Assembly: GCA_023417665.1 (NCBI GenBank) | Contig: JAEZFA010000165.1 | Span: forward strand, 1-14,661 | Length of the DNA stretch: 14,661 nucleotides | Origin: Pseudomonadota bacterium | GTDB taxonomy: Bacteria > Pseudomonadota > Alphaproteobacteria > Rhizobiales > Xanthobacteraceae | Direction of reading: 5' to 3' | Shown here: positions 1 to 5,235 of the stretch, one piece after another | How the letters are laid out: each line of letters opens with the position of its first letter | Position numbering within the stretch: the stretch's first letter is position 1 | Made by a program: the position numbers and the translations under genes | The notes under the pieces: generated by a model | Database searches by the model: none | The model's input: only the letters and a program-made list of their open reading frames with translations | Told to the model about the DNA's origin: nothing

Positions 1-2
1 GC

Positions 3-134
3 GGTGGCTTGCTCGTCGAAGCCAGCGGTTCGCTGGTCGGCGCAGTCGGTGTTTCCGGCGCGCCGGGCGGCGACGCGGACGCTGCCTGCGCAAAGGCAGG
101 CATCGAGGCAATTCAGGACAAGCTGGACTTCTGA
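3..134 (+). CDS. GlcG/HbpS-like (DUF336) protein, C-terminal fragment
   Basis: The window opens inside this gene, so only the last 43 codons and the TGA stop are seen. The fragment has the glycine-rich stretch GSLVGAVGVSGAPGGDADAA followed by a helix ending KAGIEAIQDKLDF. This is the typical C-terminal signature of the GlcG/HbpS-like family (PF03928), in which the G-V-S-G-x-x-G-x-x-D segment precedes a final helix. Family members are small, often exported proteins; some bind haem and others sit beside glycolate or corrin-related enzymes, so substrate and role cannot be stated. The gene is convergent with the DsrE-family gene, 25 bp away, so it is not part of the sox operons. Codon use resembles its neighbours. 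The family call rests on a short fragment. Confidence 0.65.
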   Translation, partial: GGLLVEASGSLVGAVGVSGAPGGDADAACAKAGIEAIQDKLDF

Positions 135-159
135 TGCCGTCGCGGGTGAGGGCCAGAGG

Positions 160-672
160 CTATCCGACTTTGAGGTAGCCGAAGCCCTTTGCCTGCAGTT
201 CGGCCACGGTCGCGACGCCGGAGGGAACGAACTTCAGGAATGATTCCTTCCGGGTTTTGACCGGATCGACCTTCAGCCGCTTGTAGGTGATCTCGCAGAG
301 ATAGCCTTCGGCGCCGTACTTGGTCAGGCCCACAAAGCGCTTGTAGATGTCGGGGTCGATCTGGTCTTTCTCCCACGGCGTGCCGCCGCGATCTTCCAGG
401 AAGAACTTGATGCCCGCACCATGCGCGACGATGACCAGCTTCAGTCTCAGCGGGTCGAAATCGTAGGCGGAATAGTGGTTGAGCATGTTCTGCAGCATCT
501 GCGAGAACCGTCCCGGGTCACCGAAATCACAGTGATACAGGCATGCGATATCGGTGTCGCGCTTGAGGCTCTTGAAGTCGAGTGCGACAGGATTTGCCTG
601 CGCGGCTGATGCGGCTGCCAGCACAGCGCCGGAGCCGATAAGCGTTCCGAATACTTCGCGGCGGTTCTTCAT
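160..672 (-). CDS. Exported DsrE-family sulfur-carrier-like protein
   Basis: A 170-residue protein with an N-terminal signal containing a twin-arginine-like motif (NRREVF, residues 3-8), a short hydrophobic stretch (residues 9-24) and a likely cut after AQA (about residue 26). The mature part has a DsrE/DsrF-like alpha/beta layout: an early strand with Cys44 and Cys48, a helix (residues 55-68), a strand with VIVAHGAGIKFF (residues 81-91), and a late Cys126 in GYLCEITYK, where DsrE-type proteins often carry the sulfur-accepting cysteine. DsrE-family proteins usually bind persulfide sulfur, mostly in the cytoplasm; this one appears to be periplasmic. It is the last gene of the soxS-R-T-A-X arm, 72 bp after soxX, with a good ribosome site (GAGAGGTGAG) before its ATG. 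A role as sulfur carrier or scavenger for SoxXA, SoxYZ or the sulfide dehydrogenase is inferred from context only. Confidence 0.8.
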   Translation of the reverse strand: MKNRREVFGTLIGSGAVLAAASAAQANPVALDFKSLKRDTDIACLYHCDFGDPGRFSQMLQNMLNHYSAYDFDPLRLKLVIVAHGAGIKFFLEDRGGTPWEKDQIDPDIYKRFVGLTKYGAEGYLCEITYKRLKVDPVKTRKESFLKFVPSGVATVAELQAKGFGYLKVG

Positions 673-744
673 GCTGGCTCACCTCTCGGCGAACAAGCCG
701 GCGAGCGCAGCGCTTCTCGCGCCGCACGCGCCGGCATTGCAACG

Positions 745-1356
745 CTATTTGTTGACCGGACTTTCCGGGCTCATCAGAAGTGCAACGACATCCTTGATCT
801 GCTCGATTGTCAGTACCTTGTTCGCGCCGAAACGCGGCATGTTCGAGCAGGGCAGAACGGTGTGCGAATTGTAGATGCGCTCGTACAATGCCTTTGCTTC
901 TTCTTCCTTGAAGTCGCGAAGCTTGCCGTAGTTCAGCAGGCTCGGCCCGATCGTGCCGTAACTGAGCTCGCGTGCAGCGAGCTGATGGCAGGCGTAACAA
1001 TTTCCGCCATTGGCGCGAGCCGGCGGATAGTCACTAAAGCGCAGGCCGTACCCGGATTGCGCGAGCGCTTCGCCCTTTTTCCAGTCGCCGAGAAACTTTC
1101 CGTCGGCCGGATATTCGACGCTCGCCTTCGCGGCTTTCTGGATTTCGTCGGCAACCTTGGCGGGCGGATTGTTTTTATAGTCAGAGCACGCCTTCATCGT
1201 CGCGTCGGGCGTCAGGCGGTCCTTCCAATCGGCGGGTGCCGCAGCGAAGGCTGCGGCAATTGCCGCGTCGGCGGAAGGCACGGCCTGCTGGGCAAGCGCG
1301 GCGGGAGCCGCTGCGGCGACCAGGCTCAAAACAGCCGCATTGAGAATTTTTCTCAT
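745..1356 (-). CDS. soxX: SoxX, monoheme c-type cytochrome subunit of SoxXA
   Basis: A 203-residue exported cytochrome c. With SoxA it forms the heterodimer that oxidatively couples thiosulfate to the SoxY cysteine in the periplasm. Signal peptide: residues 1-22 (MRKIL...ALA). The haem motif is CYACH at residues 120-124, and Met173 in PCSNMPRFG is the likely sixth iron ligand; both are SoxX signatures. Cys57 in the N-terminal extension may pair with Cys170. The reading frame stays open upstream into soxA, but the ATG at 1356 is chosen because a signal peptide follows directly and GAGA/GAG elements lie just upstream. It starts 17 bp after the soxA stop, so the two are surely co-transcribed. 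The order soxA then soxX is the reverse of the classical soxXYZA order. Confidence 0.95.
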   Translation of the reverse strand: MRKILNAAVLSLVAAAAPAALAQQAVPSADAAIAAAFAAAPADWKDRLTPDATMKACSDYKNNPPAKVADEIQKAAKASVEYPADGKFLGDWKKGEALAQSGYGLRFSDYPPARANGGNCYACHQLAARELSYGTIGPSLLNYGKLRDFKEEEAKALYERIYNSHTVLPCSNMPRFGANKVLTIEQIKDVVALLMSPESPVNK

Positions 1357-1373
1357 GTTCTCATTCTCTCGAA

Positions 1374-2195
1374 TTAGCGTTTGATGCTGGGCGCGGCGAT
1401 GACGCCGCCCTGCGCCTGTTGCGTGAGATAGGAGATGATCGCAACGGTCGCGTCCGAACCCAGTTCGACGCGCGGCATGCGCATCTGCCAGTAACAGTCG
1501 TAAACGCGATGCTGCATGGTCATCACGTGACTGCTGGACACGCGATAGCCTGGCCATTCACCGATCGCGACCTTTGCTTCCTTCGGATCGGACAGATGGG
1601 GCAGGGCTTGCAGCCGGATGCGCTGTCCCGACGTCGAGTGGCAGCTCGCGCAGGAGAAATCGAACGGACCGGAGCGGCGGTAGAAAAGTTCTTCACCGAG
1701 CTTCACGACGGCCTTCGCCTGCGGCGTATCCAGCTTGGCGGCGAACTTCAGGCCCTCGGATTTATTCGCGATATAGGTTGCGATCGCGCCCAACTCCTTG
1801 ACGGGTTTGCCGCCGGAGGGATGCGGGTTCTTGATGAGGTCGGCGCGATTGAAGCCCTGCAGCGTCTCCATGCACCAAAGAACGCGCGTTTCGACATCCA
1901 TGACCTTGCCGGCGTCAGCGAAGTAACGCGGCAGTTCAGCGAATGCGCCATCGACAACGCCGGGACCTTTGCCGAGGTCGCACTTCTCGAGCGACACGTT
2001 CTTCGGACCACGAGGGGTTTTCCAGAGTGCTTCGCCACGATCCGCGTCGAGAAGACCCGGATTGCTCCACGGGTCTTCTTTCAGCTTCTTCCTGTATTGC
2101 TCGATCGCTTTTTCGGTGTCGTCCTGCGCGAACGACGCCATCGGCAGCGCCATGGTCACGCAAAAAACAGCAGCCACAATTAGCCTGAGGCTCAT
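1374..2195 (-). CDS. soxA: SoxA, monoheme-type L-cysteine S-thiosulfotransferase subunit
   Basis: A 273-residue catalytic subunit of SoxXA (EC 2.8.5.2), which joins thiosulfate to SoxY. Signal peptide: residues 1-23. There is only one haem motif, CASCH at residues 182-186. The N-terminal haem of the diheme type (Paracoccus, Rhodovulum) is missing; Cys72 and Cys108 (VLWCMETLQGFNR) remain at that site and probably form a disulfide, as known for monoheme SoxA. Cys234 in YDCYWQMRMPR is the conserved active-site cysteine that is an iron ligand and carries a persulfide modification in studied SoxA. The gene leads the soxA-soxX-dsrE part of the leftward arm, 106 bp downstream of soxT. A possible SoxR-like element in that gap suggests it may have its own promoter. 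Confidence 0.95.
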   Translation of the reverse strand: MSLRLIVAAVFCVTMALPMASFAQDDTEKAIEQYRKKLKEDPWSNPGLLDADRGEALWKTPRGPKNVSLEKCDLGKGPGVVDGAFAELPRYFADAGKVMDVETRVLWCMETLQGFNRADLIKNPHPSGGKPVKELGAIATYIANKSEGLKFAAKLDTPQAKAVVKLGEELFYRRSGPFDFSCASCHSTSGQRIRLQALPHLSDPKEAKVAIGEWPGYRVSSSHVMTMQHRVYDCYWQMRMPRVELGSDATVAIISYLTQQAQGGVIAAPSIKR

Positions 2196-2258
2196 CGGTG
2201 TATTCCTCCACGCCCGGTTCTTTTTATTAGTACGGATTCTTCTGATTGGGCAGATTTA

Positions 2259-2281
2259 GAATACATACAAATATGCGAATG
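2259..2281. promoter_or_regulatory. Candidate SoxR operator upstream of soxA
   Basis: AT-rich segment in the 106-bp gap between soxT and soxA. It contains AAATATGCGAAT (2269-2280), which matches AAATATGAGAAT (4263-4274) in the soxS/soxY divergent promoter at 11 of 12 positions. Both copies have the same orientation relative to their leftward genes. A short CATA/TATG dyad (2264-2267 and 2272-2275) overlaps it. It lies 64-86 bp before the soxA start codon. Binding by SoxR is inferred from position and similarity; no -35/-10 pair is convincing. Confidence 0.4.
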
Positions 2282-2301
2282 AAAAGAAGTGATTTGTTCG
2301 C

Positions 2302-3375
2302 TTAAAAGAAGCGCCGCACAACGCCGCGAAAGGATCCTTCGAACAGAACGGCAATGCCGATCCTTGCGCCGATGATCATGCCGGCGACAGCAAGCGGCCA
2401 GGATAATGCGAACAGCGATCCGGCGGTCAGTCCCTGACCGATAGTGCAGCCGCCCGCAAGAATCCCGCCTACGCCCATCAATGCTGCGCCGCCGAGATGC
2501 CGCCGCATCTCATGCTGATGGTCGAAGGCTTCCCAGCGAAATTCGCCGGCCAGCTTTGCGGAAAGCCACGCACCTGCGACGACCCCGAACACATTGCCGA
2601 CGCCGAATTCGACGAGCGTCGAAGGGGCGAGCAGAGCGCCATACAACGCACGCGCAACCGGTGCGACGAAGGTCAGGCTCTGCGGTCTTTGCGGCGCAGC
2701 GAACTCATCGAAGAAGGCCGTTGTTGCAACCCAGCCAAGCGCCACGCACAGGCCAAGCGCGATGCCCGCCGTAAGCAGGCGCGGAGATTTCCGCAGCTTC
2801 GGGTGCGCGAAGGCCAGCGCCACGAGGCCGAGGCCGGCGCAGAGCGTCAGCGCGATGCGTAAATCAACGTGCAGCGCGGCGCCTAACACCGAGGGAAGGT
2901 CGGACGGCGTTTGCGTGCCGAAGCGAATCGGAAACGCCTCGAAAACGCCAAGCCGAATATCCGCGAATGCGCCGCGCAGCACCGCGAGCGCCGTCGCCGC
3001 GAAAATGAAGATCACGATCAAGCTGCGCAGGTCGCCCGAACCGAGGCGCACGAGCGAACCGAAACTGCAGGTCCCGACCAGCGCCATGCCGAGGCCGAAA
3101 ATCAGCCCACCGAACGCAATTCCGATCCAGGGCAGGCCCGATGCGACATAGGTGGTGTTCGCCGGATTGAGATGGCCGGTCAGGACGAGCGCCTGCGTGG
3201 CAAGAATGGCAACGCCAAGCGCGAGCCCGAAGACACGAAGCCTGCGCGTGTCTCCCGCAACCGCGGCATCTTCGATCGCGCCGAACGAGCAGAGGCGGGA
3301 ACGCTGCGTCACCGCGCCGGCGATAACGCCGAGCACGAAGCCCGATAGCGAAACAAGCCACGCATTGGGGTCCAT
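2302..3375 (-). CDS. soxT: SoxT, YeeE/YedE-family sulfur-compound transporter
   Basis: A 357-residue polytopic membrane protein of the YeeE/YedE (PF04143) family, whose characterised member TsuA imports thiosulfate. The hydrophobic segments suggest about nine to ten membrane passes. The family cysteines are present: Cys29 in RSRLCSFG, Cys103 in VGTCSFGSLVRLGSGDLRS and Cys310 in AGGCTIGQGLTAGS, each in a glycine-rich re-entrant loop. Genes of this type next to the sox regulator are called soxT. It follows soxR by 51 bp and is probably co-transcribed with soxS and soxR. The likely role is moving thiosulfate or another reduced sulfur species across the inner membrane, possibly to give SoxR its cytoplasmic signal; substrate and direction are inferred. 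Confidence 0.88.
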   Translation of the reverse strand: MDPNAWLVSLSGFVLGVIAGAVTQRSRLCSFGAIEDAAVAGDTRRLRVFGLALGVAILATQALVLTGHLNPANTTYVASGLPWIGIAFGGLIFGLGMALVGTCSFGSLVRLGSGDLRSLIVIFIFAATALAVLRGAFADIRLGVFEAFPIRFGTQTPSDLPSVLGAALHVDLRIALTLCAGLGLVALAFAHPKLRKSPRLLTAGIALGLCVALGWVATTAFFDEFAAPQRPQSLTFVAPVARALYGALLAPSTLVEFGVGNVFGVVAGAWLSAKLAGEFRWEAFDHQHEMRRHLGGAALMGVGGILAGGCTIGQGLTAGSLFALSWPLAVAGMIIGARIGIAVLFEGSFRGVVRRFF

Positions 3376-3426
3376 CGGTTCGCCTTACTCGTCTCCCCGT
3401 GCCGCGCGGCTGTTCGCGCGGATCGT

Positions 3427-3804
3427 CTATTCTTGTTTTTTGCCCTGCGGGCGTTCGCAAAAGATGTTGTAGATGACCGAGATGACCTGACGCACGTTGT
3501 CGTTTGCGATGCTGTAGTAGATCACTTTTCCTTCCCGGCGCGTCGTTACCATGCCGTCGAAGCGAAGGCGGGCAAGCTGCTGCGAAACGGTGGGCTGGCG
3601 CAGCGACAGGATGTTTTCGAGTTCGGTGACCGAGCGTTCGCCTTCCGCAAGCAGGCAAAGCAGCAGCAGCCGGCTCTCATGCGAAAGTGCTTTCAGAAAA
3701 TCGCTTGCGGCGCGCGCGTTGCGCATCAACTGATCAAGTTCGTCGGAATATTCCGCGCCGTCGCGCAGTTCGTTTTCAATCGATTTCGATACAATTCCGG
3801 TCAT
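3427..3804 (-). CDS. soxR: SoxR, ArsR-family sulfur-responsive repressor
   Basis: A 125-residue winged-helix regulator. The ArsR fold spans about residues 28-115: KALSHESRLLLLCLLAEGE, then the recognition helix region LRQPTVSQQLARLRFDGMV and the wing TTRREGKVIYYSI. Cys50 and Cys116 are 66 residues apart, the same spacing as Cys41/Cys107 of the persulfide sensor SqrR; in that group (SqrR, BigR, SoxR) sulfane sulfur links the two cysteines and releases DNA. It therefore probably represses the sox arms until sulfur species accumulate. It starts 20 bp after soxS and precedes soxT. Its ribosome site (GAGGG) lies in the loop of a small hairpin (3805-3819). It is unrelated to the redox-stress SoxR of enterobacteria, which is MerR-type. 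Confidence 0.92.
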   Translation of the reverse strand: MTGIVSKSIENELRDGAEYSDELDQLMRNARAASDFLKALSHESRLLLLCLLAEGERSVTELENILSLRQPTVSQQLARLRFDGMVTTRREGKVIYYSIANDNVRQVISVIYNIFCERPQGKKQE

Positions 3805-3819
3805 TTTGCCCTCGGCAAA
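3805..3819 (-). promoter_or_regulatory. Small hairpin around the soxR ribosome-binding site
   Basis: In mRNA sense the sequence just before the soxR ATG is TTTGCC-GAG-GGCAAA: two perfect 6-base arms with a 3-base loop. The purine-rich GAGGG that would pair with 16S rRNA covers the loop and the first bases of the right arm. The structure is weak but well placed to lower translation of soxR relative to soxS. Confidence 0.35.
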
Positions 3820-3824
3820 TTCGC

Positions 3825-4211
3825 TCAGCTCGCTTCTGGAAGCTTCTGCATCAGCATTCCCAGCAGACCCCAGAACGACTCTTCGTCCTTGTAGCCGGTC
3901 AGCCTGCCGATTTCCCGGCCGTTCTCTACCAGAACGAATGTCGGCGTGGCCACTACCGGTTCCAGCAGGGTGAAATTCAGCGACATGGCCGGGGCAAGGG
4001 TGATTCGGCGCAGCGGCGCACGCTTTCCCTCATCGGACTTGGGGTAGATCGGGCCGATTGTGCGGTGCCACATCTGGCACCACGGGCAGCCGCTGTGCTC
4101 GAACATGACGAGTTCGGCCGCTCGCGCAAGCGAGGGAAGGCCCATGATGCATGCGGTAAACAGCAGTACCGCCGCTGCAAGTTTCGATCTGGTTCGGCTC
4201 GTTCGTGTCAT
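3825..4211 (-). CDS. soxS: SoxS, periplasmic thioredoxin-like protein
   Basis: A 128-residue thiol-disulfide protein. The signal segment covers residues 1-32 (positively charged start, hydrophobic residues 11-27, ending ARAAE). The active site is Cys42-Pro-Trp-Cys45 in EHSGCPWCQMWHR, with the cis-proline at Pro90 in ATPTFVLVENG. SoxS in Paracoccus reduces inactive, over-thiolated SoxY so that the cycle can restart, and this protein has the same size and gene position. The frame stays open 41 codons further upstream, across the divergent promoter; the ATG at 4211 is preferred because it begins a proper signal peptide. It is the first gene of the leftward arm. Its usual electron donor SoxV (CcdA-like) is not in this window. 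Confidence 0.88.
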   Translation of the reverse strand: MTRTSRTRSKLAAAVLLFTACIMGLPSLARAAELVMFEHSGCPWCQMWHRTIGPIYPKSDEGKRAPLRRITLAPAMSLNFTLLEPVVATPTFVLVENGREIGRLTGYKDEESFWGLLGMLMQKLPEAS

Positions 4212-4248
4212 CGATCGCTTTCGGGCAAAGACTGCGTCAAGGGTCTTT

Positions 4249-4278
4249 ACATATGAAAAATTAAATATGAGAATATGT
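4249..4278. promoter_or_regulatory. Divergent soxS/soxY promoter region with candidate SoxR operator
   Basis: The 122-bp space between the soxS and soxY start codons holds an AT-rich island in an otherwise GC-rich locus. ACATAT at 4249-4254 and ATATGT at 4273-4278 form an inverted repeat with 18 bases between the arms. ATATG occurs three times in direct orientation (4251, 4265 and 4273). The inner AAATATGAGAAT (4263-4274) recurs before soxA. ArsR-family regulators of this group bind AT-rich dyads in such positions. No clear sigma-70 hexamers could be assigned. Confidence 0.5.
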
Positions 4279-4333
4279 GCAAAGTACAGTTCTGCTACAA
4301 GCAGGCTTTGGAAGAAACGCGAAGGAGACTCCA

Positions 4334-4798
4334 ATGGCGCTAAGGAAGCCAGTTGCGTCTCGCCGTCAGGTCCTCACCGGACTGGCTGCGGTACCGCTTT
4401 TGCTGGCGATGAATCCGAAACTTGCACTCGCCAGCGCGAGCCAGGTTGAGGCCGAGATCAAGAAACTGTTCGGGGACAAGGCGATCGGGTCGGGCAAGAT
4501 CAAGCTCGACGCGCCGCAGATTGCGGAGAACGGACTTGTCGTGCCGGTCACCATCGAGGTCGAAAGCCCGATGACCGACGCCGATTATGTCAAGGCGGTT
4601 CATATTTTCGCCGACGGCAATCCGCTGCCTGGTGTCGTGACCTATCGTTTCACGCCGGCATCCGGAAAGGCGATCGTTTCGTTCCGTATGCGCCTCGCGC
4701 AAACGCAGAACGTGGTTTGCCTCGCGGAAATGTCGAACGGCTCGGTCCACATGGCGAAGACCGAAGTCAAAGTCACCATCGGCGGTTGCGGCGGCTAG
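4334..4798 (+). CDS. soxY: SoxY, sulfur-carrying subunit of SoxYZ
   Basis: A 154-residue protein that carries sulfur intermediates on a swinging C-terminal arm. The arm ends in the invariant GGCGG (residues 150-154) with carrier Cys152. The Tat signal is SRRQVLTGLAAVPLLLA (residues 9-25), with cleavage probably after ALA (about residue 33). The body (residues 38-148) is the expected immunoglobulin-like beta domain. The ATG at 4334 is chosen over an in-frame ATG at 4277 because AAGGAGA sits just before it and the Tat motif is then properly placed. It is the first gene of the rightward arm, 30 bp before soxZ. It is odd in having a second mature-region cysteine, Cys129, in NVVCLAEMSNG; the studied Paracoccus SoxY has only the GGCGG cysteine. 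Confidence 0.96.
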   Translation: MALRKPVASRRQVLTGLAAVPLLLAMNPKLALASASQVEAEIKKLFGDKAIGSGKIKLDAPQIAENGLVVPVTIEVESPMTDADYVKAVHIFADGNPLPGVVTYRFTPASGKAIVSFRMRLAQTQNVVCLAEMSNGSVHMAKTEVKVTIGGCGG

Positions 4799-4828
4799 GC
4801 CGCGGATTTTGAAGAAAGCGCTATCGAC

Positions 4829-5155
4829 ATGAGCAATCCGACACCTCGCGTCCGCGTCCCGGCGAAAGCCAAGGCCGGCGAAGTCATCGAGATCAAGACG
4901 CTGATCTCTCACGAAATGGAATCGGGTCAGCGGAAAGACTCCGCCGGCAAGGTGATTCCGCGGAAGATCATCAAGAGCTTCACGGCCTCGTTCAACGGAA
5001 AGCCTTTCCTTGAGTCGGACTGGCATCCCGCCATTTCGGCAAATCCGTACCAGTCCTTTTATTTCAAGGTAGCAGAAGCGGGCGAATTCCGTTTCGTCTG
5101 GAAGGACGACGACGGCAGCGAATACGTTTCCACGAACAAGATTCAACTGGCGTAA
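4829..5155 (+). CDS. soxZ: SoxZ, partner subunit of SoxYZ
   Basis: A 108-residue protein without a signal peptide, as usual for SoxZ, which is exported by riding with Tat-exported SoxY. It shows the family features PRVRVPAKAKAGEVIEIKTLISHEMESG (residues 6-33), KSFTASFNGKPF (residues 49-60), NPYQSFYFKVAEAGEFRFVWKDDDGS (residues 72-97) and the beta-rich Ig-like layout. With SoxY it forms the carrier for all sulfur intermediates of the pathway. The ribosome site is modest (GAAGAAAG). Its stop codon lies in the left arm of a strong hairpin that separates soxYZ from soxB. Confidence 0.95.
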   Translation: MSNPTPRVRVPAKAKAGEVIEIKTLISHEMESGQRKDSAGKVIPRKIIKSFTASFNGKPFLESDWHPAISANPYQSFYFKVAEAGEFRFVWKDDDGSEYVSTNKIQLA

Positions 5156-5177
5156 GCGAATAACGGCCGCTTACGCC
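5149..5177 (+). repeat. Strong intercistronic hairpin between soxZ and soxB
   Basis: GGCGTAAGCG (5149-5158) and CGCTTACGCC (5168-5177) are perfect 10-base inverted arms around a 9-base loop. The soxZ stop codon (5153-5155) is within the left arm. No T-run follows, so a full rho-independent terminator is unlikely. It is better read as an mRNA-stabilising or processing element that would leave soxYZ more abundant than soxB. Confidence 0.6.
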
Positions 5178-5235
5178 GGCCTGCTTCTAAATTCAAATCG
5201 GACTTCCCGAGGCAACCGAAAAGCGGTTTCTGCCA

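Noticed and set aside
1357..1557. 67-codon upstream extension of soxX
   Set aside because: It would run into soxA on the same strand and put arginine-rich sequence before a perfect signal peptide starting at 1356.
4277..4333. Upstream ATG for soxY
   Set aside because: It is in frame, but AAGGAGA lies directly before the ATG at 4334 and the Tat motif is too deep if the upstream start is used.
4212..4334. 41-codon upstream extension of soxS
   Set aside because: It would cover the AT-rich divergent promoter and bury the signal peptide; the ATG at 4211 fits better.
4791..4803. Five-base-pair GC hairpin around the soxY stop codon followed by TTTT
   Set aside because: The stem is short with a 3-base loop, and soxZ starts 30 bp later in an obligate pair; a terminator here is unlikely.
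4340..5146. 268-codon open frame on the minus strand across soxY and soxZ
   Set aside because: It is antisense to two well-supported genes, spans their intergenic gap, has no recognisable domain and is a result of GC-rich codon use.
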